This document shows positions 17,276-26,082 of a stretch of DNA of 64,000 nt, piece by piece (position 1 is the stretch's first letter; each line of letters begins with the position of its first letter). The position numbers and the translations under genes were made by a program. The notes below the pieces were generated by a model that worked only from the letters and a program-made list of their open reading frames with translations, did no database searches and was not told the origin of the DNA. The stretch covers positions 1,193,501 through 1,257,500 of the forward strand of contig NZ_CP046620.1 of the NCBI RefSeq assembly GCF_009931615.1, given 5' to 3'. Source of the DNA: Algicella marina (GTDB taxonomy: Bacteria > Pseudomonadota > Alphaproteobacteria > Rhodobacterales > Rhodobacteraceae).

Positions 17276-18226
17276 TTACCTTACGCGGATGCGGGGGTTG
17301 AGATAGACGTAACCGATATCGGAGATCAGCTGCGTCACCAGCACGACGAAGACGGCGACGACGGAGCAGGCGAGCAGCAACTCGATGTCATTCGTCTGCG
17401 CGGCCTCGACCATCATCCAGCCAAAGCCCTTGAAGTTGAACAGCGTCTCCACGATCACCACGCCTGTCAGCAGCCACGGGAACTGCAGCATGATCACGGT
17501 GAACGGCGCAATCAGCGCATTGCGCAGCGCGTGCTTGATGACGATGTTGCGAAAAGAAACGCCCTTGAGCCGGGCGGTGCGGATATATTGCGCAGTCATC
17601 ACTTCGGCCATGCTCGCCCGTGTCATCCGGGCAATGTAGCCCATGCCATAAATCGCCATGGTCATCACCGGCAGGGCGAAGTTTTCGAAAGTTATGTTCT
17701 CGGTTGCCGTCGTGGCGCTGGCCTTCATCCATTTCAGCCCGACGGCGGAGGAGGCGAATATGATCGCGAAGATCACACCTGATACGTATTCCGGCGTCGC
17801 CGTGGTGGCGATGGAGGCGGTGGAAAGCGTTCGGTCCGTCACCGAACCTTCGCGCATCCCGGCGAGCACCCCGATCAGCAATGCCCCCGGAACCATGGTG
17901 ATCATCACCCAGAACATCAGTTTGCCGGTGTGGCCCAGTCGCTCGGCGACCATCGGGGCAACGGGTTGGTCGAACCTTGTCGAACGGCCTAGGTCGCCGG
18001 TGGCGACACCGGCCAGCCACTCGCCGTAGCGCACCAGCAGCGGTCGGCGGTAGCCGTTCCGCTCCAGCCAGGTTTCCACCTGCTCGTCCGTCATCCGGTT
18101 GTTGGCCTGTTCCTTGGCCAGTTTCTCCAGGTTGGGTTCAAGGTTGGTGAGATAGAAAACGATGAACGTCAGGCAGAGTGCTGTCAGCAGCATCACACCG
18201 GTACGTTGCAGAATGAATGAAAGCAT
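17276..18226 (-). CDS. Peptide-type ABC importer permease, DppB-like
   Basis: 316-residue inner-membrane permease. N-terminal helix FILQRTGVMLLTALCLTFIVFYL, a periplasmic segment, then five more helices with the EAA loop YIRTARLKGVSFRNIVIKHALRNALI and the C-terminal SDIGYVYLNPRIRVR of the DppB/OppB class. Length and layout match the family. It sits second in the operon, after the binding-protein gene and a hairpin, and four bases before the DppC-like gene. Confidence 0.92.
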   Translation of the reverse strand: MLSFILQRTGVMLLTALCLTFIVFYLTNLEPNLEKLAKEQANNRMTDEQVETWLERNGYRRPLLVRYGEWLAGVATGDLGRSTRFDQPVAPMVAERLGHTGKLMFWVMITMVPGALLIGVLAGMREGSVTDRTLSTASIATTATPEYVSGVIFAIIFASSAVGLKWMKASATTATENITFENFALPVMTMAIYGMGYIARMTRASMAEVMTAQYIRTARLKGVSFRNIVIKHALRNALIAPFTVIMLQFPWLLTGVVIVETLFNFKGFGWMMVEAAQTNDIELLLACSVVAVFVVLVTQLISDIGYVYLNPRIRVR

Positions 18227-18260
18227 GGCTGGCCCCCGTTGACGGCTGGCTCAGGAAGGG

Positions 18261-18282
18261 GAGGGGGCAAGGCCGCCCCCTC
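18261..18282 (-). other. Hairpin between binding-protein and permease genes
   Basis: GAGGGGGC (18261-18268) and GCCCCCTC (18275-18282) form a perfect 8-base stem with a 6-base loop, ten bases after the binding-protein stop. No U-tract follows in the reading direction. Such hairpins commonly stabilise the binding-protein part of the transcript so that it is made in excess over the permeases. Confidence 0.6.
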
Positions 18283-18291
18283 CGGCCCCGA

Positions 18292-19944
18292 TCAGGCCGA
18301 GATTGACCAGAGATCGTGGTGATGCTCGTAGGTTGGGTGCTGTTCGGCACCCTGTACCTTGTCGGTCGTATGGCGGAAGAGCGAACGCCAGTAGGGCTGG
18401 ATGATGACGCCCGAATCCTGAAGGATCTGCTCGATGTCGGTCATGATCTCGCGGCGCTTGTCCGCGTCGGCGATGGCCAGCGCCTCGGTCAGCTTGGCGT
18501 CGAACTCTGGGTTCGAGTAGGCTGCCTCGTTCCACGCCTCGCCGGAGCGGTAGGCGAGCGCCAGGATCTGCACGCCGAGCGGGCGCATGTTCCAGTTGGT
18601 GGTGGAGAAGGGATACTTCGTCCAGTCGTTCCAGAACGTGGCGCCGGGCAGGATCGTCCGTTTCACGTTGATGCCCGCGTCGCGCATCTGCGCGGCGATG
18701 GCGTCGGTGGTGGCGCGGCGGTAATCATCATCGATGGAGATGAGATCGTGCTCGTAGTCGGCCATCCCGGCTTCTTCGAGCAATTCCAAGGCTCTGGCGG
18801 GATCACGCTCGGGCATGCCAATGTCGGCGTACTCCGGGTGCATCGGGCCGACATGGTGGTTTTCGGCCGTCTGGCCGAGACCGTTGATGCCGAGCTCCAG
18901 CACGACCGAGTTGTCCACCGCAAGCTGGATGGCGTTGCGCACCCGCTGGTCGGCATAGGGTTTCACGCCGTCGACCTCTGCCTCGACGTTCATGCGGCAG
19001 ACGACGGTGGTGGCCGTGACGGCTTCGGATTTGACGAGGCCGAGGCTGTCGAGAATGTCGACATATTCACCGTTGGATTCGTAGTTGGCGTCGATCTCCT
19101 CCGCCTCGAAGGCAGCGATGAAGGCCGAGGGATCGGTGCCGTAGTCGATGTATTCGATCCGGTCGAGTGCGACGTCGCCGCCCCACCATTCGCCGCGCTT
19201 GGCAAGCGTTGCCTTCACGCCGACCTCCATCTCCTCCAGCAGGTAGGGTCCGGTGCCGATAGGGTTGGCGCCAAGGTCCGCGCCTGTCTCGTCGAACGTC
19301 GGGTGGACCAGCAGGCCCGGGTAGTCGGCGAAGCCCGCGATCAGTGTGATGTCCGCGGCCAGCAGGTTCAGCTTGATGGTGAAATCATCGACCTTCTCGA
19401 TCACGCCATCGGCAACCGTGCCCGCTTCCTCGTCGATCAGGGAAGTCATGCGGCTGGCCATGGAGTTGCCCTCCGCCGCCTTGTCGCACCAGCGGGTGAG
19501 GTTGTAGATCACGTCGTCGGCAGTGAACGCATCGCCGTTGTTCCACGTGACGCCCTGACGGACATTCAGCGTATAGGTCATGGCATCGTCGGAGACTTCC
19601 CAGCCCTCCAGCAGCCATGGCTCGAAGGTGAAATCCTTGGTGTAGCGAACGAGGTTTTCACAGACACCGCGGCCGACGTTGCCCATCTCGGACCAGTCGA
19701 AGATACGCGGGTCCTGCACGCGCTTGATCAGCATCTGCATCCGCAATGTGCCACCGGCGTCCTGCGCGCGCGCCGGTGCCGGCGCGGCGAGGCCGAGCAG
19801 CCCGTAGGCGGCGGCGGTCGTCACGCCGAGGGAACTGACAGTGGCGAGGAACTCGCGCCGGTCCATGCGGCCCGCGATCGCGTCTTCGGTATACATTTTC
19901 ACCGCCGGATGCAGCGGCTTGCCATTGATTGTATCTTGGGTCAT
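18292..19944 (-). CDS. Tat-exported family 5 substrate-binding protein of ABC importer
   Basis: 550 residues. A twin-arginine signal is visible at [14 protein letters not shown] followed by a hydrophobic [17 protein letters not shown] and a cleavage-type end, so export folded by Tat is likely. The mature protein has the peptide/nickel-binding family 5 pattern: [20 protein letters not shown], then [26 protein letters not shown] at 19944 with AGGGAG upstream; the frame continues to 20151 but the extra 69 residues lack any signal. First gene of the five-gene importer operon. Family members bind dipeptides, oligopeptides, sugars or other solutes, so the ligand is unknown. Confidence 0.93.
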   Translation of the reverse strand: MTQDTINGKPLHPAVKMYTEDAIAGRMDRREFLATVSSLGVTTAAAYGLLGLAAPAPARAQDAGGTLRMQMLIKRVQDPRIFDWSEMGNVGRGVCENLVRYTKDFTFEPWLLEGWEVSDDAMTYTLNVRQGVTWNNGDAFTADDVIYNLTRWCDKAAEGNSMASRMTSLIDEEAGTVADGVIEKVDDFTIKLNLLAADITLIAGFADYPGLLVHPTFDETGADLGANPIGTGPYLLEEMEVGVKATLAKRGEWWGGDVALDRIEYIDYGTDPSAFIAAFEAEEIDANYESNGEYVDILDSLGLVKSEAVTATTVVCRMNVEAEVDGVKPYADQRVRNAIQLAVDNSVVLELGINGLGQTAENHHVGPMHPEYADIGMPERDPARALELLEEAGMADYEHDLISIDDDYRRATTDAIAAQMRDAGINVKRTILPGATFWNDWTKYPFSTTNWNMRPLGVQILALAYRSGEAWNEAAYSNPEFDAKLTEALAIADADKRREIMTDIEQILQDSGVIIQPYWRSLFRHTTDKVQGAEQHPTYEHHHDLWSISA

Positions 19945-20037
19945 CGAAAACTCCCTGTCAGACCTGTTGCCCACTGGCGCGCGGGGACGCGCCGGGAATA
20001 TGTTGAGGCGGTGCTTTGTGGCGGCACCTTGGGCGCC

Positions 20038-20066
20038 ATTGCACGCCATGCAGCCGGGAAGGTCAA
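20038..20066 (-). promoter_or_regulatory. Candidate promoter of the ABC importer operon
   Basis: On the minus strand, TTGACC (20061-20066) and TGCAAT (20038-20043) are separated by 17 bases, a fair match to sigma-70 -35 and -10 boxes, about 90 bases before the binding-protein start. Confidence 0.4.
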
Positions 20067-20147
20067 CCGGGCAGCGACCGTTTTGGGAACCATTCGCGAC
20101 CTTTCGGCGCCGGAAACAGACATCCCGCCCGCCGCGGAAGCTGCGTG

Positions 20148-21068
20148 TCATCCGGGCGGGCGGCGGATCGACGGGAGGAGTTGCGCGGCGATTTCCTGAA
20201 TGCCGTCGGCGTTTTCAACGTCTGCACCGGCCCGCGCGGCGGCGGCGATAGCCCTTTGCCAGTGTACGGTTGCCGCCGACATGCCACTGGGAAGCCCGAG
20301 ATCCGCGAGGGTCTTTGCCACCTCCTCCATTTCGGCGGCCCGACGCTCGCCGTGGGCCATCGATCGCTCGAAGTTATAGGCGGCGGCTGCAGCCACATCC
20401 ATGTGCGGATGCCCGTGCAGCAGCGAGGGTAGAACCTCATCCTCCACCCCTGCGGCGACGGCTGCCAGCACGCACTCGGCCGTCAGAGCCTCCAGCCCCT
20501 TGACCATGACAGAGCGGATCATCTTGATCGCCGAGGCCCGCCCGACAGCACCGGTGACGACGCGGGGAGCCATTGGCAGAGAGGTGAGAACAGGGCACGC
20601 AGCCGCGGCGTGCGGGCCGGAGATCAGCAGCGGCACCATGTTGCGCTTCGGCCAGACAGGCGCCATCACCGCGACATCCACGTAGCGCGCGCCAACACCG
20701 GCGATGATCGCCTCCGCCCGCCGTTTCGAGGACGGTGCGCAGGAGTTGAGGTCGCAAAAGAAAGCGTCCCGTGGCAGGTGCGCCGCCGCCTGCGTCGCTG
20801 CCACGACGGCCTGATCGGCGGTGACGGTGGAGAAGACAAGCTCCGCCCCGGCCAGTGCCTCCGCCAGAGTGGCACAACAGATCACGCCATGCTCGGCACA
20901 TCGCGCCCGGATGTCGACGACTGTCGCCTGCGCCTCTGTCTTGATGTCATAGGCGGCAACCGAATGTCTGTCCGGTTCCCAGCCGGAAGCGATGGCCGAT
21001 CCGGCCTCGCCGAAGCCGATGAACGCGATCTGCAATGCCCTGATTCCCGTAGTCGTTTGCGCGACCAT
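20148..21068 (-). CDS. 6-phosphogluconate dehydrogenase-like NAD(P)-dependent oxidoreductase (DUF1932 type)
   Basis: 306 residues from the ATG at 21068 (a TTG 11 codons upstream is also possible). N-terminal Rossmann fold with [17 protein letters not shown] (GxGxxG); then [13 protein letters not shown], matching the substrate-binding D-x-N-S-x-x-P loop, and the catalytic-lysine helix [16 protein letters not shown]. The C-terminal helical half resembles the DUF1932 domain found in 6PGDH-like proteins. It belongs to the beta-hydroxyacid dehydrogenase superfamily. It lies 49 bases downstream of the LysR gene on the same strand, so it may be co-transcribed and act in the adjacent aromatic pathway; the substrate is not known. 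Confidence 0.78.
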   Translation of the reverse strand: MVAQTTTGIRALQIAFIGFGEAGSAIASGWEPDRHSVAAYDIKTEAQATVVDIRARCAEHGVICCATLAEALAGAELVFSTVTADQAVVAATQAAAHLPRDAFFCDLNSCAPSSKRRAEAIIAGVGARYVDVAVMAPVWPKRNMVPLLISGPHAAAACPVLTSLPMAPRVVTGAVGRASAIKMIRSVMVKGLEALTAECVLAAVAAGVEDEVLPSLLHGHPHMDVAAAAAYNFERSMAHGERRAAEMEEVAKTLADLGLPSGMSAATVHWQRAIAAAARAGADVENADGIQEIAAQLLPSIRRPPG

Positions 21069-21117
21069 AGAAGGGCCAGGCAGTGGCGGCAAAGCCCCCA
21101 ATGCTTACGGCTGCGTC

Positions 21118-22305
21118 TCACCTGATGGTCTCGGCCGCCGCGCCGATGGTTCGGATCAGGTCAAGCAGACGTGCCTGTGCCGGTGTTGGTCGCCACGCCC
21201 GCCGGCAGGTGATGCCGATGGGCCGGGCAGCATCCGCCAGGGCGACGGGCAGCACCTTGACCACGTCACGTTCGATTTCCGGCCGTGCCTGCAGCCGCGA
21301 AATGCAGGCGAGGTGGCGACCGTCCTGCACCATCTCCCGCATCAGGTTGACGGATCCGGTTTCGACCAAGGTTTCGGGCAGGCAGAGCGCGGCGCCATGG
21401 AAGACGGCCTCGAACTGCTCGCGGGTCGGCGTTCCGAGCTGCGGCACCAGCCATGGATAATCCGTCATTTCCGCCAGCGTCACCGCTGCCGCCGACAGCA
21501 GGGGATGGCCATTGCCGCAAAAAATGACAAGCCGGTCGTCGAACAGCCGTTCCTGCACGATGTCGTCGATCGGCACAGGGCTACGCAGGGCGCCGACCAG
21601 AAAGTCGATCTCGCCCGTGCGGACGCCGCCTAACAATTGCTCATAGCTGCCGTCCAGTACCGTGATCGGCAGCCTGCGCCCCTCATTGCGGAAGGCGGAC
21701 AGGGCGCGTGGCAGAACGTGGGATCGCGACAGCGGCGTTGCGGCAACCGTAATGCGGCCCACTTCCCGCCCGGTCATGTCTCCGATTTCGGCATCGGCCT
21801 GCGCCAGTTCGGCAAAGGCCAGTTGCGCCGCCTGCGCCAGCGCGAGTGCGGCCCGTCCGGGCAGGATGCCGGATGCGCTGCGCCGGAACAACGCTCGCCC
21901 CGCTGCCCGTTCCAACTGGCTGACGGCGCGGTGGACCGTCGGTTGCGCCCGGCCGAGGTGACGGGCCGCGAGGGTGAAGTTGCCCGCCGCACAGGCAGCG
22001 ATGAGTGTTTCAAGTTGCGTGCGCGTGGTGGTCGCTGGCAGGCGGGGTGCGATGTCGATCAGGGCTTTGTCCAGCAGCGCCAGCGCCCGCACCACCCGCG
22101 CGCGCAGCACGTTGCCCGCGGGGGTCAGGTACAGGCCATGGGCACGACGTTCGAACAGGGATGCCGTTGCCAGCCGTTCCAGCTTGGCGATGGATTGGCT
22201 GACAGCGGGCTGGGTCACGAGGTTGCGGGCCGCCGCCTCGCTGACGGAACCGGTGTCTGCCACCACCAGAAACACGCGAAGATGGCGGAGGTTGCCGCCG
22301 ATCAT
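21118..22305 (-). CDS. LysR-family regulator with two N-terminal DNA-binding domains
   Basis: 395 residues from the ATG at 22305 (a TTG at 22347 would add 14). A normal LysR protein has about 300. Two winged-helix segments are visible: residues 6-65 (LRHLRVFLVVADTGSVSEAA, QPAVSQSIAKLE, LFERRAHGLYLTPAG) and about 97-157 (LETLIAACAAGNFTLAARHL, QPTVHRAVSQLERAAG, LFRRSASGILPG). The effector-binding domain follows, from about 180 (GRITVAATPLSRSHVLPRAL). It faces the gal-type operon, so it likely senses an aromatic compound or a ring-cleavage intermediate, as GalR-type regulators do. The duplication is clear in the sequence; the target is inferred. Confidence 0.88.
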   Translation of the reverse strand: MIGGNLRHLRVFLVVADTGSVSEAAARNLVTQPAVSQSIAKLERLATASLFERRAHGLYLTPAGNVLRARVVRALALLDKALIDIAPRLPATTTRTQLETLIAACAAGNFTLAARHLGRAQPTVHRAVSQLERAAGRALFRRSASGILPGRAALALAQAAQLAFAELAQADAEIGDMTGREVGRITVAATPLSRSHVLPRALSAFRNEGRRLPITVLDGSYEQLLGGVRTGEIDFLVGALRSPVPIDDIVQERLFDDRLVIFCGNGHPLLSAAAVTLAEMTDYPWLVPQLGTPTREQFEAVFHGAALCLPETLVETGSVNLMREMVQDGRHLACISRLQARPEIERDVVKVLPVALADAARPIGITCRRAWRPTPAQARLLDLIRTIGAAAETIR

Positions 22306-22360
22306 CGGGGCCGCATCAACGTGTAGTAGGGCAGGGGAGAAGCACAAGTCATGGACAAGC

Positions 22361-22377
22361 TATAGCATGAATTTATA
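22361..22377. promoter_or_regulatory. Candidate LysR operator
   Basis: TATAGCATGAATTTATA has TATA arms about a 9-base centre and contains the T-N11-A spacing of LysR sites. It lies in the 148-base gap between the divergent LysR and galB-like genes. The dyad is weak and could equally be part of a promoter. Confidence 0.35.
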
Positions 22378-22453
22378 CCCCAGGAACCGCAACTGAATTG
22401 CATCGCACCGCCGATTGGCCGTTCACTTGGAACAATCGGAGCGGGAGGACAGG

Positions 22454-23185
22454 TTGGCGGACGTCAGAACAGCACTGATCATCAGCGCCCATGCGGCGGA
22501 TTTCGTCTGGCGCTGTGGCGGCGCCATCGCGCTTCATGCCGAAATGGGGTGCGAGGTGACGGTCGCCTGCCTGTCCTTCGGTGAGCGCGGCGAGAGCGCC
22601 CGGCTCTGGAAGGATGGCAAAAGCCTGCAGGAGGTGAAGGACATTCGTCGCGGAGAGGCCGAGGCGGCGGCGACAGTGCTTGGCGCGCATCGGCTGGAAT
22701 GCTTCGATCTGGGCGATTACCCGCTGCATCTGGAAAAAGAGGACAAGTTCCGGCTGGTCGACCTGATCCGCGCGGTGCAGCCCAGCTTCATGATGAGTCA
22801 CAGCCAATATGACCCGTACAACACGGACCACATGTACATGACTCAAATCGCGCTGGAGGCCCGGATGATCGCGCAGGCCTGGGGGCATAACCCCGGCGAA
22901 AATGTGCTGGGTGCGCCGCAACTCTACCTGTTCGAGCCGCATCAGACGGAGCAGATGGGTTGGAAGCCGGATGTGTTTCTCGACATCACGCCGGTGTGGG
23001 ACAAGAAGCGGAAGGCGATGGAATGCATGAACGGTCAGGTGCATCTGTGGGAATATTATACCCGCGTCGCCCAGCAGCGGGCCAACCATTTCAAGCGAAA
23101 CTCCGGCGGCATGTCCGGAGGGCGCGATTGCAAGTTTGCCGAAGGCTTCCAGTCGGTCTTCCCGCGAACGGTGGATATGTTGTGA
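22454..23185 (+). CDS. galB: PIG-L family 4-oxalomesaconate hydratase (GalB-like)
   Basis: 243 residues. The likely start is the TTG at 22454, which has GGGAGG six bases upstream; a TTG at 22415 is in frame but lacks an RBS. GalB hydrates 4-oxalomesaconate to 4-carboxy-4-hydroxy-2-oxoadipate, and is the metal-dependent PIG-L member of gallate catabolism in Pseudomonas putida. Seen: IISAHAADFVWRCGGAIALH, where the HxxD of PIG-L is kept and the ADFVWR-GG string is the GalB form rather than the deacetylase AHPDDE. Also HSQYDPYNTDHMYMTQIA, the second metal-binding region. Aldolase and tautomerase genes directly downstream support the pathway assignment over an N-acetylglucosamine deacetylase. Confidence 0.85.
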   Translation: MADVRTALIISAHAADFVWRCGGAIALHAEMGCEVTVACLSFGERGESARLWKDGKSLQEVKDIRRGEAEAAATVLGAHRLECFDLGDYPLHLEKEDKFRLVDLIRAVQPSFMMSHSQYDPYNTDHMYMTQIALEARMIAQAWGHNPGENVLGAPQLYLFEPHQTEQMGWKPDVFLDITPVWDKKRKAMECMNGQVHLWEYYTRVAQQRANHFKRNSGGMSGGRDCKFAEGFQSVFPRTVDML

Positions 23186-23255
23186 GCGTCGGCGAAACCG
23201 GCCAGACATGGGGTTCTGCGAATGGTCACCGGATAACGGGGCAGGGGGAGGACAT

Positions 23256-24200
23256 ATGACCGGCGATATCGCCCATCTTGGCCATGTGGAGATGCTGACG
23301 GACCGTTTCGACGACAGCCTCGACTTTTTCACGCGAATCTACGGGCTGAAACTCTCGTCGCAGGATGAGGACAGTGCCTATCTGCGGGCGTGGGACGATT
23401 ATGAGACCTGCACGCTGAAACTTACACGGGCGGCGACGACGGGGGTTGGCCATATCGGTTACCGCGCCGCTTCGCCCGATGCACTGGCCGGGCGGGTCGC
23501 GGCCATCAAGGCCAGTGGGCACAAGGTGCTGGGCTGGAACGAAGGTGACGCCAGCCACGGACCGGCCTTCGCCTTCGAAGACCCGTTCGGGCACGTGTTC
23601 GAAATCTACTACGAGACGAACTGGTACGCGCCGCACGACGAGACAGAGATTGCCGCGCTCAAGAATACCGCCTCCGCCTTCACGGGGGCCGCGCCACGCC
23701 GGATCGACCACGTCAACCTGCTCAGCAGCGATGTCGGCGCATTCCGCGACTTCATGGAAATCTGCCTCGGCTCCCGCGTGACCGAGTACATCCAACTCGA
23801 CAACGGCCGTGTCGGCGGCTGCTGGTTTACCGTCAACAACAAGACCTATGATCTGGCGTGCACCGAGGAACATGGCGGCGGTGATGGCCGTCTCCACCAC
23901 GTCACCTATGCCACCGACCAGCGCGAGGATATCCTGCGGGCCGCCGATATCTTTCTGCAGAACGGCGTCCATATCGAAACGGGGCCGCACAAGCACGCCA
24001 TTCAGGGCACGTTCTTCCTCTATGTCTGGGAACCGGCGGGCAACCGGGTGGAACTGGCCAACGCCGGTGCCCGGCTGATCCTTGCCCCGGATTGGCAGCC
24101 CGTTTGCTGGACGGAGGCTGACAGGAAGAAAGGGCAGGCCTGGGGGCTGAAGACCATCGAGAGTTTTCACACCCGCGGCACGCCGCCGACGAAGACATAA
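23256..24200 (+). CDS. Type I (VOC fold) extradiol ring-cleavage dioxygenase
   Basis: 314 residues starting at an ATG after GGGGGAGGACAT. Two vicinal-oxygen-chelate modules: residues 4-120 (inactive N-terminal half) and 148-270. The Fe(II) ligands expected in the second module are visible: His152 (IDHVNLLSS), His215 (LHHVTYAT) and Glu266 ([10 protein letters not shown]). The [20 protein letters not shown] string before Glu266 matches the catechol 2,3-dioxygenase branch. The enzyme should open a catechol-type ring next to the hydroxyls. It sits between GalB-like and GalC-like genes, where known gallate or protocatechuate 4,5-pathways use an unrelated type II (LigAB/GalA) enzyme. The substrate is inferred only broadly. 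Confidence 0.87.
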   Translation: MTGDIAHLGHVEMLTDRFDDSLDFFTRIYGLKLSSQDEDSAYLRAWDDYETCTLKLTRAATTGVGHIGYRAASPDALAGRVAAIKASGHKVLGWNEGDASHGPAFAFEDPFGHVFEIYYETNWYAPHDETEIAALKNTASAFTGAAPRRIDHVNLLSSDVGAFRDFMEICLGSRVTEYIQLDNGRVGGCWFTVNNKTYDLACTEEHGGGDGRLHHVTYATDQREDILRAADIFLQNGVHIETGPHKHAIQGTFFLYVWEPAGNRVELANAGARLILAPDWQPVCWTEADRKKGQAWGLKTIESFHTRGTPPTKT

Positions 24201-24211
24201 GGGGGAAGCAC

Positions 24212-24883
24212 ATGGGTGTGGTCGTTCAGAACATCGAGAGGGCCGGGCAGGACATTGTCGATGCGCTCGGACGGGCCGGGGTGCCGAACGTGCACGAGGC
24301 ACAGGGACGCAGCGGTTGCATGCATTCCTACCTTCGGCCCGTATGGCGCGGTGCCCGCATTGCCGGGTCCGCCGTCACCATTTCCGCGCCACCGGGCGAC
24401 AACTGGATGCTGCACGTCGCCATCGAACAGGTGAAGGAAGGCGACATCCTCGTTTTCGCGCCGACCTCGCCCTGCGACAACGGCTATTTCGGCGATCTTC
24501 TGGCCACCTCCGCCAAGGCCCGCGGTTGTCGGGGCCTGATCATCGACGCCGGCTGCCGAGATATTGCCGAACTGGAGGAGATGGGCTTTCCCGTCTGGTC
24601 GAAGGCCGTCAGTGCCCAGGGCACGGTGAAAGAAACGATTGGCTCGGTCAATGTCCCGGTTTCCTGTGCCGGGCAGATCGTGCAGCCCGGTGACATCATC
24701 TGCGCCGACGATGACGGTGTCTGTGTTGTCCGCCGCGCCGAGGCCGCGGCAGTGCTGACCAAAGCCGAGGCGCGGATCGCCGCCGAGATCGGCAAGCGCG
24801 AACGTCTCGCCGCCGGCGGACTGGGATTGGATATCTACGACATGCGCGGGCGACTGGCCGAGAAAGGCCTGAAATACGTATGA
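24212..24883 (+). CDS. galC: 4-carboxy-4-hydroxy-2-oxoadipate aldolase, RraA fold (GalC/LigK-like)
   Basis: 223 residues. Class II pyruvate aldolase that splits 4-carboxy-4-hydroxy-2-oxoadipate into pyruvate and oxaloacetate. Family motif: [20 protein letters not shown], with the R-D pair that holds pyruvate and the metal, and the [20 protein letters not shown]-type N-terminal segment. The length matches LigK/GalC (about 225-235) rather than RraA (about 160). It begins 11 bases after the dioxygenase stop with GGGGGAAGC upstream. The neighbouring hydratase and tautomerase make the HMG/CHA aldolase role much more likely than RNase E inhibition. Confidence 0.88.
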   Translation: MGVVVQNIERAGQDIVDALGRAGVPNVHEAQGRSGCMHSYLRPVWRGARIAGSAVTISAPPGDNWMLHVAIEQVKEGDILVFAPTSPCDNGYFGDLLATSAKARGCRGLIIDAGCRDIAELEEMGFPVWSKAVSAQGTVKETIGSVNVPVSCAGQIVQPGDIICADDDGVCVVRRAEAAAVLTKAEARIAAEIGKRERLAAGGLGLDIYDMRGRLAEKGLKYV

Positions 24884-24893
24884 GGACACGGGT

Positions 24894-25958
24894 ATGAGCG
24901 GCACAGCGGGGCAGGGCATCCCGTGCCTGTGGATGCGCGGCGGAACCTCCAAGGGGGCCTATTTTTTGGCTCGGGACTTGCCGCAGGACGCGGCCGAGCG
25001 CGACGCGCTGCTGCTGCGGATCATGGGCTCGCCCGATACCCACCAGATCGACGGTATTGGCGGGGCCGACCCGCTGACTTCCAAGGTCGCGATCCTGTCA
25101 CCGGCGAGCCGGGAGGATGCCGACGTCGACTATCTGTTCCTGCAAGTTTCGGTCGACCAGCCGCAGGTGTCGGCTGCGCAGGGCTGCGGCAACATTCTCG
25201 CCGGCGTCGGTCCGGCTGCCATAGAGCGCGGCCTTGTCCCGGCGTCAGAGGGGCGCACGCTGGTGCGTATCCACATGTGTAACACCGGCGAAATCGCAAC
25301 TGCGGAGATCAGGACCCCCGGGGGCGTCGTATCCTACACCGGCGATACCGTGATCGACGGCGTGCCCGGCCGCCACGCGGCCGTGCCGTTGTACTTCGAG
25401 AAAACCGCTGGTTCCATCTGTGGCAGCCTGCTGCCCACCGGCAACCCGATGGACCGGGTGCTGGAGACGGATTTGACCTGCATCGACAACGGCATGCCCG
25501 TCGTGCTGCTGCGCGCCGCGGATTTCGGGCTGACGGGGCAGGAGGGGCGAACTGCACTCGACGCGGACACGGCCCTGAAGCAACGGCTGGAGGCGCTCCG
25601 TCTCACGGCCGGCCCCTTGATGAACCTCGGCGATGTCCGCGACAAGACCGTCCCGAAGATGATCCTCATATCGCCACCGGTGGCAGGCGGCGTGATCGCC
25701 ACCCGCAGCTTCATCCCGCATCGCTGCCATGCGAGCATCGGCGTCTTTGCGGCCGTATCCGTTGCTACCGCCTGCGCTGTGCCCGGCACGGTGGCTGAAA
25801 CGCTGGCCCGCTTGCCCACCGACAACCGTTATCGCGTGGAGCATCCGACCGGAGCGGCGGAGGTTCTGCTGGAGGGCGATGTTGCCGGCGGAACGGCGCA
25901 GGCGGGCATAATGCGCACGGCAAGAAAGCTGTTCGACGGTTTGGTGTTCGCGGATTGA
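24894..25958 (+). CDS. galD: PrpF-family 4-oxalomesaconate tautomerase (GalD-like)
   Basis: 354 residues, diaminopimelate-epimerase-like fold. Signature IPCLWMRGGTSKGAYFLARD at residues 8-27 and the central AAQGCGNILAGVGPAAIERG; the Cys here is the usual catalytic-position residue of PrpF. In gallate catabolism GalD interconverts keto and enol forms of 4-oxalomesaconate before GalB. Members of the same family act as 2-methylaconitate isomerase in propionate use, but the gal-type neighbours favour the aromatic role. Last gene of the four-gene operon, ten bases after galC. Confidence 0.85.
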   Translation: MSGTAGQGIPCLWMRGGTSKGAYFLARDLPQDAAERDALLLRIMGSPDTHQIDGIGGADPLTSKVAILSPASREDADVDYLFLQVSVDQPQVSAAQGCGNILAGVGPAAIERGLVPASEGRTLVRIHMCNTGEIATAEIRTPGGVVSYTGDTVIDGVPGRHAAVPLYFEKTAGSICGSLLPTGNPMDRVLETDLTCIDNGMPVVLLRAADFGLTGQEGRTALDADTALKQRLEALRLTAGPLMNLGDVRDKTVPKMILISPPVAGGVIATRSFIPHRCHASIGVFAAVSVATACAVPGTVAETLARLPTDNRYRVEHPTGAAEVLLEGDVAGGTAQAGIMRTARKLFDGLVFAD

Positions 25959-26082
25959 GGCGGGGCGTTCAAATACCGGGATAATCCGGATAAACATTAA
26001 TCCGATAATCAATATTATGTAACTTAAATGGATGGTCGTCAGTCGAGATAATACAACGTATGTAGTAGCTTACGGATATCTG
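25959..26082. other. AT-rich gap between convergent aromatic and uronate loci
   Basis: No gene seen. The stretch is much richer in A and T than its surroundings and contains the related strings AATCCGGATAA and TAATCCGATAAT 14 bases apart, plus ATCCGGAT as a palindrome. No convincing terminator hairpin with U-tract. It may mark a join between two separately acquired clusters. Confidence 0.45.

Noticed and set aside
18316-20199. 627-residue frame on the plus strand opposite the binding-protein gene
   Set aside because: Mirror frame of a GC-rich gene; its content is low-complexity Val/Arg/Gly-rich, while the opposite strand carries clear family 5 motifs and a Tat signal.
22454-23185. PIG-L N-acetylglucosamine deacetylase reading
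   Set aside because: The motif is AHAADFVWR-GG, the GalB form, not AHPDDE, and the neighbours are gal-pathway genes.
24212-24883. RNase E inhibitor RraA
   Set aside because: Too long for RraA and placed between gal-type dioxygenase and tautomerase genes; the aldolase residues are present.
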